Positions 16,680 to 26,137 are shown, numbered from the stretch's first letter. The stretch is 64,000 bases of DNA from Gemmatimonadota bacterium (GCA_022820995.1 JAJEEM010000058.1:143235-207234), one strand, 5' to 3'. Notes: generated from the letters alone by a model not told the origin. Program-made: numbers and translations.

Positions 16680-17786
16680 ATGCCATCGTCTTCCCTTCAG
16701 AGCATGCAGCGACGCCACGCGCGGATCGTCGCGGCCTGGCTTCTGGTCGGCTGCGCCCTCGTCGCGGCGACGCTCGTCGTGGGAGGCGTGACGCGCCTGA
16801 CCGGATCGGGCCTTTCGATGGTCGACTGGGAGCCGGTGAGCGGCGTCGTCCCTCCGCTGAGCGTCGAGGGGTGGGAGCGCGAGTTCGCCGCCTACCGCGA
16901 CTCCCCGGAGTACCGGCTCGTGAACCGCGGGATGTCGCTGGCCGAGTTCAAGCGCATCTTCTGGTTCGAGTACGCGCACCGGCTTCTCGGACGCGTGATC
17001 GGCATCGTCTTCATCATCCCCTTCGCGGTGTTCCTCCTCCGCCGGATGATCCCGCGGTTTCTCATCCCGCGCCTCCTGCTCCTTCTCGCGCTGGGGGGCG
17101 CCCAGGGGCTGCTCGGCTGGTGGATGGTGCAGAGCGGACTCGTCGACATTCCCCGCGTGAGCCCCTACCGCCTGACCGCCCACCTCGCGCTCGCCGCGCT
17201 CGTCTACGCCCTCACGCTGTGGACGGCGCTCTCGCTGCTGCGTCCCGCGCCCGTCACCTGCGGAGACCCGGCCCTGGGGTTCGGCGGGAAACTCCGGCGC
17301 AGGGCGGGCGTCGTCCTCGGTCTCGCCGCGCTCACGCTGCTCTCGGGCGGCTTCGTGGCCGGATTGGATGCGGGACTCGTCTATAACACGTTCCCGAAGA
17401 TGGGGGAGGGCTGGATCCCGCCCGGCCTGTTCGGAGCCGACCCGTGGTGGCTGAGTCCGTTCGAGGACCGGACGACGGCGCAGTTCAACCACCGCGTGCT
17501 CGCGATGATCCTGCTCGCCGCGGTGACGGCCCTGTGGTGGGGCTGCGTGCGGCGCGCCCCGGACCCGGCGGCGATATGGGCGGTCGCGGGATGCGCGCTC
17601 GCGTGGTTCCAGGCGGTGCTGGGCATCGCGACGCTGGTTCGTTTCGTCCCCATCCCGCTCGCCGCGCTGCACCAGGCAAACGCGCTCGTCCTCTTCACGG
17701 CGCTCCTGTGCCTGACCTTCGAACTCCGCCGTCTGGAGGCCGGCGCGGGCGCGTTGCCGGCGGATGGCGGGACCGCAGTCGCCTGA
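16680..17786 (+). CDS. ctaA: Heme A synthase (COX15/CtaA family)
   Basis: A 368-residue integral membrane enzyme that oxidises the C8 methyl of heme O to a formyl group, giving heme A for cytochrome aa3-type oxidases. Eight membrane segments are visible. GGVTRLTGSGLSMVDW near residue 35, EYAHRLLGR near residue 99, QFNHRVLA and HQANA carry conserved heme-ligand histidines, and the overall form matches the proteobacterial/mitochondrial COX15 type. The ATG was chosen because the first membrane segment begins about 15 residues later; only a weak GGAA lies upstream. Along with hemH, hemY and hemE, it places much of late heme synthesis within 10 kb. The oxidase subunits are not in the window. Confidence 0.92.
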   Translation: MPSSSLQSMQRRHARIVAAWLLVGCALVAATLVVGGVTRLTGSGLSMVDWEPVSGVVPPLSVEGWEREFAAYRDSPEYRLVNRGMSLAEFKRIFWFEYAHRLLGRVIGIVFIIPFAVFLLRRMIPRFLIPRLLLLLALGGAQGLLGWWMVQSGLVDIPRVSPYRLTAHLALAALVYALTLWTALSLLRPAPVTCGDPALGFGGKLRRRAGVVLGLAALTLLSGGFVAGLDAGLVYNTFPKMGEGWIPPGLFGADPWWLSPFEDRTTAQFNHRVLAMILLAAVTALWWGCVRRAPDPAAIWAVAGCALAWFQAVLGIATLVRFVPIPLAALHQANALVLFTALLCLTFELRRLEAGAGALPADGGTAVA

Positions 17787-17796
17787 CCGCAGTCGC

Positions 17797-19095
17797 CTAA
17801 ACGGCCTCCAGGAGCGCGACGTGGCCGAGGCCGCCCGCGGCGCACACGCTGATGATCGCCCGCGTCCCGGCCGGCCGCTCCGCGAGTTCGAGCACCGCCT
17901 GGGAGAGGATGCGCGCCCCGGTCGCGCCGAACGGGTGTCCGAGCGCGACGCTTCCGCCGTTGGGGTTGATCCGGTCGCGCGGGAACGCGCCGAGGCCGTC
18001 CTTCACGGAGGTGCGGGCGGCGAGCCACTCCGCGTCCTCGAGGGCCGCGACGGTGCACAGAACCTGCGCCGCGAACGCCTCGTGGAACTCCCACAGCCCG
18101 ATGTCCTCGAGCGCGAGTCCGCGGCGGTGCAGGAGTTCGGCGATCGCGAGCGCGGGGGCGATGAGGAGCCCCTCCAGGTCCGGATCGATGGCGGCCTGGC
18201 GCCAGTCGACGAGGCGAGCCCGCGGCAGCGACTCGGGCAGCAGGGAGAGTCCCGCCTCGGACGCGACCCAGCACGCCGCGGCTCCGTCCGTCAGGGGCGT
18301 GGAGTTGCCCGCCGTGAGCGTCCCTCCGGAGCGGGAGAAGGCGGGGCGAAGGCCGGCGAGCTTCTCCAGCGACGTCCCGGCGCGCGGGAGGGTGTCGCGA
18401 TCGATGGGGAAGGTGCCGGGCGTGACGAGGAGCCGCCGGAAGAAGGCGCCCTCGTCCCGGGTGGCGCCCTCGTGACTCGCGAGCGCGAAGCGGTCCTGGG
18501 CCTCGCGCGGGATGTCCCATTCGCGGGCCATCTCCTCGGCGTGCCGCCCCATCGTCTTCCCCGTCGTTCGCTCCTTCACCGCCGGCGCCGAGATCCGGAG
18601 GTCGCGGGGGCGGATCCCCGCCAGTGTCCGCACCATGCGCGGCGGGCTACCCGCGCTCCCCGCGCGCCGGATGGTCCGGCTGAGTCCCGGCGAGAGTCCG
18701 ATCTGCGTGTGACTCATCGATTCCACGCCGCCGCAGAGGACGAGGTCCGCCCGTCCGGCGGCCACCTGCCCCGCGCCGAGGGTCGCGGCGGCGATCGAGG
18801 TCGCGCACGCCTGGACGATGCCCTGGGCCGGGACGTTTGCCTCGAGACCCGCGTCGAACCAGACCTCGCGGCCCCAGTTGCTCACCGTGAGCGAGGGGAT
18901 GACCGCGCCCCACAGGAAGAGATCGATCCGCCCCGCGTCCCCGCGGCCCGGACCCCCGTCTCCCGCTACCGTCTGCTGGATGACCGGGGCGGACAGCGCC
19001 AGACCGTCAAGGCGCGAAAGTTCGCGATCGATCTTCGCGAACGGACTGCGGAGGCCGGGGAGGACGAAAGCGGATCCGGGGCTCATGCGTGGCAT
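17797..19095 (-). CDS. Thiolase-family acetyl-CoA acyltransferase
   Basis: A 432-residue thiolase catalysing CoA-dependent cleavage of 3-ketoacyl-CoA, or the reverse condensation. The nucleophile Cys is in VQACATSIAAA, followed by LCGGVESMSH. The second active-site region is NPNGGSVALGHPFGATGARI with the catalytic His, and the final Cys is in SVCAAGGLGH. Length and sequence are closer to the FadI/trifunctional beta-subunit type than to biosynthetic PhaA, but I am not certain. Two ATG codons nine bases apart are possible; the second (19086) lies seven bases after TAGGAT and would fit a leaderless mRNA. No fadJ-like partner is nearby. Confidence 0.87.
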   Translation of the reverse strand: MPRMSPGSAFVLPGLRSPFAKIDRELSRLDGLALSAPVIQQTVAGDGGPGRGDAGRIDLFLWGAVIPSLTVSNWGREVWFDAGLEANVPAQGIVQACATSIAAATLGAGQVAAGRADLVLCGGVESMSHTQIGLSPGLSRTIRRAGSAGSPPRMVRTLAGIRPRDLRISAPAVKERTTGKTMGRHAEEMAREWDIPREAQDRFALASHEGATRDEGAFFRRLLVTPGTFPIDRDTLPRAGTSLEKLAGLRPAFSRSGGTLTAGNSTPLTDGAAACWVASEAGLSLLPESLPRARLVDWRQAAIDPDLEGLLIAPALAIAELLHRRGLALEDIGLWEFHEAFAAQVLCTVAALEDAEWLAARTSVKDGLGAFPRDRINPNGGSVALGHPFGATGARILSQAVLELAERPAGTRAIISVCAAGGLGHVALLEAV

Positions 19096-19187
19096 CCTAT
19101 CGGCCGTCCATCCAAGATGGAATAATCCCGGCTCGCGCGCGCGAATGCGCGGAGTTCGGCCGGTTTCCCCACGGAAGAGGAGCGTTC

Positions 19188-20663
19188 ATGACGGTCCGGG
19201 TGAGGTTCGCCCCGAGCCCCACGGGTTTTCTGCACGTGGGCGGCGCGCGCACGGCGGTGTTCAACTGGCTGTACGCCCGCCGCGCGGGCGGGACGTTCCT
19301 CCTGCGCGTGGAGGATACGGACCGGGCGCGCTCGCGCCCCGAGCACACGCAGGCCATCCTGGACGGCCTCGCATGGCTGGGTCTGGATGTGGACGAGGGT
19401 CCCGTCTTTCAGGCGGACGGCGTCGAACGCCACCGGCGCGACGCCCTGCACCTGCTCGGCCAGGGCGCCGCCTACCGGTGTTTCTGCACAGCGGAGGAAC
19501 TCGCCGCCCGGCGCGAGGAGGCGAAGCGGGCCGGGTCGGGATACGGGTACGATGGCCGCTGCGGCCGGCTGGACGACGCCGCCTCGGATGCGCGGGCGGA
19601 TGCCGGCGAGCCGTTCGCCATCCGGGTCCGGGCGCCGCGGGAGGCGATCGGGTGGGAGGACATGATCCACGGGCCGATGTCGTTTCTCGCCGGATCCATC
19701 GACGACTTCATCATCCTCCGTTCCGACGGGACGCCCGTGTACAATCTCGCCGTCGTCTCCGATGACGCGGAGGCGGCGATGACGCACGTGATCCGCGGCG
19801 ATGACCACCTCTCCAACACGCCGAAGCAGATCCTCCTCTATCGCGCCCTCGGCCGGCCGCTCCCCGCCTTCGGGCACGTGCCCCTGATCCTCGGTTCGGA
19901 CGGCAAGCGGCTCGCCAAGCGCCACGGCGCGCTGTCCGTCCTCGCCTACCGCGACGAGGGCTACCTGCCCGCCGGGATCGTGAACTTCCTCGCGCTCCTC
20001 GGCTGGTCTCCGGGCGATGACCGGGAGGTGTTCGACGTCGGAGGCCTGATCGAGGCGTTTTCGATCCGCCGCGTGCTGAAGAAGAGCGCGGTGTTCGATC
20101 TGGAGAAGCTCGGCTGGCTGAACGGGCGGCACATCGCCGACGCTCCGGCGGCCGGCCTGTCCGGCGCCGTCGTCGACATTCTCGGCCGGGAGGCGCGGGA
20201 TGAAGGGCGGGATCTGACCGAGACCCACCCGGGACTCGAAAACTCGCCGGAGCGTCTGGCGCGCATCATCGACCTCGTGAAGGGGCGTCCGCGGACGCTT
20301 CCGGCGCTCGCGCGGCAGGTGTCTCCCTTCTTCGCCGCGGACATCCGCTACGACGAAGATGCGGTGAAGCGTTTCTGGAAGCGACCGGAGGAGACGTCAT
20401 TCCACCTCCGTCGCCTGGCGGAGCGTCTCGCCGGGGAGGCCGCGTTCCGCGACGTGCAGACGCTGGAATCGGAAGTGCGGGGTCTCGCGGCGGAACTCGA
20501 GGTCGGGGCGGGGCGGGTCATCAATCCCCTCCGCGTCGCGCTCATGGGCCAGGGAGTGAGTCCCGGCATCTTCGAGGTGCTGGAGGCGATGGGACGGGAG
20601 CGGTCGCTGGCCCGGGTTCGCGCCGCGGCCCGCACCCTCGACGCCCGGGTGGCCACGGCGTGA
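19188..20663 (+). CDS. gltX: Glutamyl-tRNA synthetase
   Basis: A 491-residue class I synthetase charging tRNA-Glu. The HIGH-type motif is PSPTGFLHVGGAR (residues 9-21), and the KMSKS-type motif appears as GKRLAKRHG with Lys240 and Lys244. CFC in the acceptor-binding insertion (about residue 101) is typical. GAGG in AAGAGGAG lies six bases before the ATG, and the frame further upstream is unsupported. The C-terminal anticodon-binding domain is complete. Whether it is discriminating or also charges tRNA-Gln cannot be told, and gatCAB is not in the window. Its stop overlaps the tadA GTG. Confidence 0.95.
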   Translation: MTVRVRFAPSPTGFLHVGGARTAVFNWLYARRAGGTFLLRVEDTDRARSRPEHTQAILDGLAWLGLDVDEGPVFQADGVERHRRDALHLLGQGAAYRCFCTAEELAARREEAKRAGSGYGYDGRCGRLDDAASDARADAGEPFAIRVRAPREAIGWEDMIHGPMSFLAGSIDDFIILRSDGTPVYNLAVVSDDAEAAMTHVIRGDDHLSNTPKQILLYRALGRPLPAFGHVPLILGSDGKRLAKRHGALSVLAYRDEGYLPAGIVNFLALLGWSPGDDREVFDVGGLIEAFSIRRVLKKSAVFDLEKLGWLNGRHIADAPAAGLSGAVVDILGREARDEGRDLTETHPGLENSPERLARIIDLVKGRPRTLPALARQVSPFFAADIRYDEDAVKRFWKRPEETSFHLRRLAERLAGEAAFRDVQTLESEVRGLAAELEVGAGRVINPLRVALMGQGVSPGIFEVLEAMGRERSLARVRAAARTLDARVATA

Positions 20664-21127
20664 ACGGGGCGTGGCCGGAGGAGCACGAGGCGCCGATGCG
20701 GCGGGCGCTCGAACTCGCGGCTCTCGGCGGCGAGAGCGGGGAGGTGCCCGTCGCGGCACTCGTCCTCGATGTGGAGGGCGCGATCGTGGCGGAAGCGCAC
20801 AACCGGACGCGCGCCGACTCCGACCCCACGGCTCACGCGGAGGTGCTGGCGTTGCGCGCCGCCGCCGCCCGCCTCGGCGACTGGCGCCTGGAGGGACACA
20901 CCCTCTACGCGACCCTCGAACCGTGCGCGATGTGCGCCGGCGCCGCGGTCCTGGCGCGCGTGGGCACCGTCGTGTTCGGGGCTGCCGATCCGAAGGCGGG
21001 AATGTGCGGGTCGCTCGAGAACCTGGTCTGCGATCCGCGGCTGAACCATCGGGTGGAACTCGTGCCCGGCGTGCTCGCCGAGGAATCCGCGCGCCTCCTG
21101 CGGGACTTCTTCCGCCGCCGGCGCTAG
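20660..21127 (+). CDS. tadA: tRNA-specific adenosine deaminase
   Basis: A 155-residue zinc deaminase converting A34 to inosine in the tRNA-Arg anticodon. Zinc and proton-shuttle residues are His59 and Glu61 in the HAEV motif, and Cys89 and Cys92 in PCAMC. TLEPCAMCAGA and AADPKAGMCGS are diagnostic for TadA rather than free cytidine or guanine deaminases. It starts with GTG overlapping the gltX stop; an in-frame ATG 37 bases later would remove part of the first helix. It faces the convergent antiporter gene across 18 bases. Confidence 0.92.
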   Translation: MNGAWPEEHEAPMRRALELAALGGESGEVPVAALVLDVEGAIVAEAHNRTRADSDPTAHAEVLALRAAAARLGDWRLEGHTLYATLEPCAMCAGAAVLARVGTVVFGAADPKAGMCGSLENLVCDPRLNHRVELVPGVLAEESARLLRDFFRRRR

Positions 21128-21145
21128 CACTCTTAGTTCTCGGCG

Positions 21146-23107
21146 TCAGCCTCCCGCGGGAACGGGCCTTCCGACGAAGCGCAGCACGACGATGACCGTG
21201 CCGATGCCCAGGAGATGGGCGATCCAGGGCGAAAGTCCGTACGACGTCCCCACGTGGCCGAAGAGCATCGCGGCCACCGCGACGACGAGTGCGTAGGGAA
21301 GCTGCGTCCGCACGTGGTCCATGTGGTCGCACGCCGACGCCATCGAACTCAGGACCGTCGTGTCGGAGATGGGCGAGCAGTGGTCGCCGAAGATGGACCC
21401 TGCGAGGACCGAACTGATCGAACTCACGAGCAGCGCACCGCCTCCGGCCTCGAAGCCGGCCGCGCCGCCGAGCGCGACGATGAGCGGGACGACGAGCGGG
21501 AGGAGGATCGTCATCGTGGCCCATGAGGTACCGGTGCAGAAGCTGACGACCGCGGCCGTCACGAAGGTGATGACCGGGACGAGTTCCGGCGCGAGGTTGC
21601 CTTCGAGGATCTGGGTCAGGTATTGCGCCGTCGCGAGCTGGCTCGTGACCTCCCCGAGCGACCACGCGAGGGTGAGGATCACGAACCCCATCGTCATCGC
21701 CCGGATGCCGGCGAGCCAGCCGTCGAGCGCCTGGCTCAGCGTCAGGATGCGCTGCGTCACGGCGAGCCCGATCGCGACCAGGCAGCCGGCGAGCGAGCCC
21801 CACAGGATCGCCTTGAACGGATCCGCCGCGCCGAACGTGTCCCAGAGCGAGGCCGGCCCCACGGCGCTGCGGCCGTCGAGGTACAGCCCCAGGAGGACCG
21901 TCGCGACCACCGTCAGCACGGGAATCGCCGCGTTGTACCAGCGCAGAGGCACGCCCTCCGGCGCATCGAGTCCCGTCTCCTCGGAGTTCACCATCAACTG
22001 CGATCCCGGCCGGAAGACGCCGCCGCCGGTGCGCGCCCTCACCTCCGCGCCGTGCATGGGCCCGAAATCCCGCTGCGAGACGATGACCGCCGCGACCATG
22101 AACAGCGCGAGGATGGGATAGAAGAGGTACGGAATGCTGCTCAGGAACACCGTGAACGGACTCGCGGAGCCGAGCGCCCCGGCGAGCGCGGGGTCGGCGG
22201 TCTGCTCGGCGGCGATCCGGAGTCCGTCGCGGATCAGCGAGATCTCGAAGCCGACCCACGTCGACACGAAGGCGATCGTGACCACGGGCGCGGCCGTCGA
22301 ATCCACGAGATAGGCCAGCTTCTCCCGCGACACCTTCAGCTTGTCCGTGACCGGGCGGAAGGTGTTTCCGACGATGAGCGTGTTCGCGTAGTCGTCGAAG
22401 AAGATGCCGACGCCTGCGAAGAAGGTGGCGAGTTGCGCGCGGCGCGGCGTCGTGGCCAGGGGCCGCACGGCTTCGACGATCCCGCGCGTGCCTCCGGAGC
22501 GCGAGATCACCCCCACCATGGCGCTCAGCAGCGCGGAGAAGATGAGGATCGAGGCGTTGTCCGTGTCGGCGAGGGACGGGACGATGAACGTGTCCACGGT
22601 GCGGCCCAGCCCGGCGAGCGGGTCGAGGCCGGCGATGAAGACGCCGCCCAGCCAGATGCCGAAGAAGAGCGACACGACGACGTGGCGGAAGATGAGCGCG
22701 AGGGCGATGGCGATGAGCGGCGGAAGGAGGCTGATCCAGCCCGGGAACCGAGGCGGATCCACGCTCGCGCTCGCCGATCCGCGATCCGAGGTCATCTCCA
22801 CGGACAGCGGGAGGTCCCCTTCCGCGGCCCGCAGTCCGCTGACGGAGGTCTCGGAGCGGAGAGGCAGGTCGCCGGCGGCGAGTTCGCGTCCCGAGGCGGA
22901 TCTCACGCGATAGCGGGCGTTCTCCCCGTCCTCCGTACGGAGTATGAGCGAGAAGGGCACGTTCGTGAGGACGACGGCGGGCCCCTCCACGGTGAGCGAG
23001 GGGCCGTCCTGCGCAGAGGCGGCGCCGGGGAGGGACGCGGACAGGACGGCCGCCGGCAACAGAAGCCACCGTCCGGCGCGCCGGAAGACGTCGGATCGTA
23101 TGCGCAT
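21146..23107 (-). CDS. NhaC-family Na+/H+ antiporter with extra N-terminal secreted domain
   Basis: A 653-residue membrane protein. A signal sequence (to about residue 30, GAASAQDG) is followed by a predicted extracytoplasmic segment of roughly 100 residues, then about a dozen membrane helices beginning GWISLLPPLIAIALALIFRHV. FFDDYANTLIVG, GTSWATMTILLPL and FGDHCSPISDTTVLSS are hallmarks of the NhaC/YheL ion-transporter group. Classical NhaC proteins are near 450-520 residues without the leader domain. The start was chosen because TTGACC-18-TAGGTT ends five bases before this ATG, indicating a leaderless mRNA. The transported pair could be Na+/H+ or an organic counterion such as lactate/malate. 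Confidence 0.88.
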   Translation of the reverse strand: MRIRSDVFRRAGRWLLLPAAVLSASLPGAASAQDGPSLTVEGPAVVLTNVPFSLILRTEDGENARYRVRSASGRELAAGDLPLRSETSVSGLRAAEGDLPLSVEMTSDRGSASASVDPPRFPGWISLLPPLIAIALALIFRHVVVSLFFGIWLGGVFIAGLDPLAGLGRTVDTFIVPSLADTDNASILIFSALLSAMVGVISRSGGTRGIVEAVRPLATTPRRAQLATFFAGVGIFFDDYANTLIVGNTFRPVTDKLKVSREKLAYLVDSTAAPVVTIAFVSTWVGFEISLIRDGLRIAAEQTADPALAGALGSASPFTVFLSSIPYLFYPILALFMVAAVIVSQRDFGPMHGAEVRARTGGGVFRPGSQLMVNSEETGLDAPEGVPLRWYNAAIPVLTVVATVLLGLYLDGRSAVGPASLWDTFGAADPFKAILWGSLAGCLVAIGLAVTQRILTLSQALDGWLAGIRAMTMGFVILTLAWSLGEVTSQLATAQYLTQILEGNLAPELVPVITFVTAAVVSFCTGTSWATMTILLPLVVPLIVALGGAAGFEAGGGALLVSSISSVLAGSIFGDHCSPISDTTVLSSMASACDHMDHVRTQLPYALVVAVAAMLFGHVGTSYGLSPWIAHLLGIGTVIVVLRFVGRPVPAGG

Positions 23108-23112
23108 GCCCG

Positions 23113-23142
23113 AACCTACCGGAGCCATCTCGCGAGGGTCAA
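23113..23142 (-). promoter_or_regulatory. Promoter giving a leaderless nhaC-type mRNA
   Basis: Minus-strand TTGACC (five of six consensus bases), an 18-base spacer and TAGGTT, whose last base is only five bases before the ATG. No ribosome binding site is present. It lies back to back with the pyrR promoter. Confidence 0.55.
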
Positions 23143-23203
23143 CGCGGGCCGGCGCGCAGGTCGGCGCGCGGGCCGGGGCGGGGAGAGGGGACCCGGGGCG
23201 ACG

Positions 23204-23232
23204 TTGATCGCGGCCGGAGCGCGATCTATACT
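23204..23232 (+). promoter_or_regulatory. Promoter of the pyrR-pyrB-pyrC operon
   Basis: TTGATC, a 17-base spacer and TATACT, among the best sigma70-type matches in the window. The expected transcription start is near 23239, giving a leader of about 75 bases before the proposed pyrR start. Confidence 0.6.
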
Positions 23233-23254
23233 GCCGCCCGACCGGGGCCGACCA

Positions 23255-23270
23255 GGCAGCCGCTGCTGCC
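23255..23270 (+). other. Small hairpin in the pyrR leader
   Basis: GGCAGC and GCTGCC pair perfectly around a CGCT loop, about 16 bases after the expected transcription start. It could take part in regulation of the pyrimidine operon, but it does not match the PyrR-binding loop consensus that I know, and no U-rich terminator follows. Confidence 0.35.
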
Positions 23271-23313
23271 GACGCCGAGCCGCCCGCGACGGATCGAGCG
23301 AGCCGAGACGACA

Positions 23314-23865
23314 CTGACGCACAACGTCCTCGACGAGGCCGCTGCCCGAGGGCTCCTTGCCGAGCTTTCCGCGCAGCTTGACCGGGCGATCGAGCCCGAC
23401 GCCCGCCTCATCCTTATCGGCATCCACCGCCGCGGCGACTCGATCGCGGCCGAGATCGGCCGCCGCCTCGAGCCGTCGCGCGGCCCCGTTCCCATCGGCT
23501 CGCTCGACATCACGCTCTACCGCGACGATTTCGGGCAGGTCGGCGCGCTTCCTCTCGTCGGGACGACCCGCATCCCGGAGCCCATCGACGACGCGCACAT
23601 CGTCATCGTCGACGACGTGCTCCACACCGGACGCACGATCCGGGCCGCGCTCCAGGAGCTTTCGGACTTCGGACGCGCGCGCCGGATCCAGCTCTGCGTC
23701 CTCGTGGACCGCGGGGGACGTCAGCTGCCGATCCAGCCCGACTACGTGGGCCGCGTGGTGGAAGTCGGCCCCAACCAGGACGTGGCGGTGCGGGTCGCGG
23801 ACACGGACGGCGACTGGGGCGTCGACATCGTCGCCCTGCGCGCGGCTCCGGAGGCGGGGGCATGA
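23314..23865 (+). CDS. pyrR: PyrR: pyr operon regulator / uracil phosphoribosyltransferase (non-canonical start)
   Basis: About 183 residues. The PRPP-binding motif [10 protein letters not shown] is diagnostic of PyrR, as are [11 protein letters not shown] and DITLYRDDF. PyrR binds pyr mRNA leaders in a UMP-dependent way and has uracil phosphoribosyltransferase activity. The frame contains no ATG, GTG or TTG between the promoter's expected start and the middle of the protein; the first would be a GTG at 23617 inside the PRPP motif. A CTG at 23314 gives [13 protein letters not shown], the right length against homologues, and is used here. A sequencing error or frameshift near the 5' end is the alternative. 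The stop overlaps the pyrB ATG. Confidence 0.8.
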   Translation: MTHNVLDEAAARGLLAELSAQLDRAIEPDARLILIGIHRRGDSIAAEIGRRLEPSRGPVPIGSLDITLYRDDFGQVGALPLVGTTRIPEPIDDAHIVIVDDVLHTGRTIRAALQELSDFGRARRIQLCVLVDRGGRQLPIQPDYVGRVVEVGPNQDVAVRVADTDGDWGVDIVALRAAPEAGA

Positions 23866-24836
23866 CGAGCCCGGGCCGGGAACTCGGGCTCGGGAAGGAC
23901 CTCATCGGGCTCGAATCGCTCACGGGGGCCCAGATCGAGGCGATTCTCGACACGGCGGAGCCCTTCAAGGAGATCAGCGAGCGCAAGATCAAGAAGGTGC
24001 CGGTCCTCCGCGGACAGACGATCGTCAACCTCTTCCTCGAACCCTCGACCCGGACCCGCATCAGCTTCGAGTTCGCGGAGAAGCGGCTCTCGGCCGATAC
24101 GGTGAACATCTCCTCCGCGGGCTCCTCCGTGCAGAAGGGCGAGACGCTCGTCGATACGGCCCGCAACCTCGAGGCGATGAGGATCCACATGGTCGTCGTG
24201 CGCCACGGGTCGTCCGGGGCGGCGAAGTTCCTCGCGGACCGGATCCCGTCCAACGTCATCAACGCCGGCGACGGCCAGCACGAGCACCCCACGCAGGCGC
24301 TCCTCGACCTGTTGACGATTCGGGACCGGTTCGGGGCCATCGCGGGCCGGCGCGTCTGCATCGTCGGCGACATCCTGCACTCGCGCGTCGCGCGCTCGAA
24401 CATCTGGGGTCTGCTGAAGTGCGGGGCGGATGTCGCCGTGTGCGGGCCGCGCACCCTGATCCCGGCCGGGATCGAGGAGCTGGGCGTGCGGCGGCTGGGC
24501 TCGATCGATGAGGCCATCGAGTGGTGCGACGTGCTCTACGTGCTGCGGCTTCAGCTGGAGCGGATGGAGGGCGGCTACGTCCCCTCGCTGCGCGAGTACA
24601 ACCGGGTGTTCGGCGTGAGTTCCGAGCGCCTCGGCCGCGCCGGCGACGGGATGATCGTCCTCCACCCCGGGCCGATGAACCGTGGCGTCGAGATCGACTC
24701 CGATGTCGCGGACGGTCCGCGCTCGGTGATCCTCCCGCAGGTGACGAACGGGGTCGCCGTGCGGATGGCCGTCCTCTATCTGCTCGCGGGCGGGCGCCCG
24801 GAGCTGGCCGAGGACGCCAAGGCGGCGGGACCGTGA
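23862..24836 (+). CDS. pyrB: Aspartate carbamoyltransferase catalytic subunit
   Basis: A 324-residue enzyme joining carbamoyl phosphate and aspartate in the first committed step of pyrimidine synthesis. The carbamoyl-phosphate site STRTR is at residues 62-66 in [22 protein letters not shown] is near residue 145, and the C-terminal [11 protein letters not shown] is complete. It overlaps pyrR by ATGA and pyrC by GTGA, so the three are translationally linked. No pyrI regulatory subunit is adjacent, as is usual for this type with linked pyrC. Confidence 0.95.
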   Translation: MTSPGRELGLGKDLIGLESLTGAQIEAILDTAEPFKEISERKIKKVPVLRGQTIVNLFLEPSTRTRISFEFAEKRLSADTVNISSAGSSVQKGETLVDTARNLEAMRIHMVVVRHGSSGAAKFLADRIPSNVINAGDGQHEHPTQALLDLLTIRDRFGAIAGRRVCIVGDILHSRVARSNIWGLLKCGADVAVCGPRTLIPAGIEELGVRRLGSIDEAIEWCDVLYVLRLQLERMEGGYVPSLREYNRVFGVSSERLGRAGDGMIVLHPGPMNRGVEIDSDVADGPRSVILPQVTNGVAVRMAVLYLLAGGRPELAEDAKAAGP

Positions 24837-26137
24837 GCGGCTCGCTCCTTCTCGCCGGCGGCCGGGTGATCGATCCCTCCTCGGGACTGGACGAGGTGCG
24901 GGACGTTCTCGTGCGGGATGGACGGGTCGAAGCGGTCGAGCGCGGCGTGGCGGGGCCGGAGGGCATCCCGCGGATCGAGGCGGGGGGACTCGTCGTCGCG
25001 CCGGGGCTGATCGACGTGCACGTGCACCTGAGGGAACCGGGGGCCGAGCACAAGGAGACGATCCGCACGGGCGCCCAATCGGCGGCGGCCGGCGGGTTCA
25101 CGACGATCTGGGCGATGCCGAACACGGATCCGCCGCTCGACGACCCCGCCGCGGTCGGCTTCGTGCGGGAGGAGGCGCGGCGCTGGGCCCGGAAGGGGGA
25201 GGGCGGGGCGCGCGTGAGTCCCGTGGCCGCCGCTTCGCTCGGGCTGGCCGGCGAGCAGATGACCGAGATCGGCGGCCTGGTCGAGGCGGGCGCGGTCGCG
25301 GTCACCGACGACGGACACCCGATCCACGATCCGGCGCTCATGCGACGCCTGCTCGAGTACACGCAGTCCTTCGGGATTCCCGTCCTTCAGCATGCGGAGG
25401 ACATGGCGCTCTCGGCCGGAGGGGTGATGAACGAAGGCGCGGTGGCCACCGCGCTCGGCCTGCGCGGGATCCCGAACGCCTCGGAGGCCACGGTCGTCGC
25501 GCGGGACATCTATCTCGCGGAACTCACGGGCGGTCACGTACACGTTCAGCACGTCTCCACCCGCGAGGCGGTCGAACTCATCCGCCTCGCGCGCGAGCGC
25601 GGCGTGCGGGTGAGCGGCGAGGCGTCACCTCACCACATGGCGCTGACGGAAGAGGCGGTGCGCGGCTACCGCACGGAAGCCAAGATGAACCCGCCGCTCC
25701 GGTCCGCGGCCGACCGCCTGGCGGTGCGGCAGGGGCTCATCGACGGCGTGCTGGAGTGCGTGGCCACGGACCACGCGCCGCACCACTACGAGGAAAAGGA
25801 ACGCGAGTTCGACGATGCGCCGTTCGGCATCGTCGGTCTCGAGACCGCGCTCGCCGTATGCATCGGCGAACTCGTGAAGCCGGGGGATCTCACGCTCTTC
25901 GATCTCGTCGAGCGGATGTCCACGGCGCCGGCCCGGCTGATGGGGATCGAAGGCGGCACGCTGCGTCCCGGCAGCCGGGCGGACCTCGTCCTCTTCGATT
26001 CCGAGGAGGAGTGGACGGTCGACCCCGCGAGCTTCCGCTCGAAGAGCCGGAACACGCCGTTTAGCGGGTGGGAGGTGACCGGACGGGTGAAGCGCACGAT
26101 CGTCGGCGGCGAGACCCGCTACCGGGACTCGGCCTAG
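24833..26137 (+). CDS. pyrC: Dihydroorotase
   Basis: A 434-residue zinc amidohydrolase cyclising carbamoyl aspartate to dihydroorotate. The metal motif HVHLREPG begins at His63 and His65. [10 protein letters not shown] supplies a further His, and [15 protein letters not shown] holds the catalytic Asp. [17 protein letters not shown] is typical of class I (PyrC/PyrX) enzymes, and all ligands are present, so this looks like an active enzyme rather than an inactive partner of PyrB. It starts with GTG within the pyrB stop. Confidence 0.95.
   Translation: MSGSLLLAGGRVIDPSSGLDEVRDVLVRDGRVEAVERGVAGPEGIPRIEAGGLVVAPGLIDVHVHLREPGAEHKETIRTGAQSAAAGGFTTIWAMPNTDPPLDDPAAVGFVREEARRWARKGEGGARVSPVAAASLGLAGEQMTEIGGLVEAGAVAVTDDGHPIHDPALMRRLLEYTQSFGIPVLQHAEDMALSAGGVMNEGAVATALGLRGIPNASEATVVARDIYLAELTGGHVHVQHVSTREAVELIRLARERGVRVSGEASPHHMALTEEAVRGYRTEAKMNPPLRSAADRLAVRQGLIDGVLECVATDHAPHHYEEKEREFDDAPFGIVGLETALAVCIGELVKPGDLTLFDLVERMSTAPARLMGIEGGTLRPGSRADLVLFDSEEEWTVDPASFRSKSRNTPFSGWEVTGRVKRTIVGGETRYRDSA

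Noticed and set aside
20397..23069. An 890-codon minus-strand frame over gltX, tadA and nhaC
   Set aside because: It shadows three recognisable genes and has no coherent domain.
23239..23313. A PyrR-responsive attenuator in the pyr leader
   Set aside because: Only a short 6-bp hairpin is present, with no terminator-type U-run and no match to the known PyrR-binding loop consensus.
23617..23865. GTG at 23617 as the pyrR start
   Set aside because: It would remove more than half of the protein and begin inside the PRPP-binding motif.
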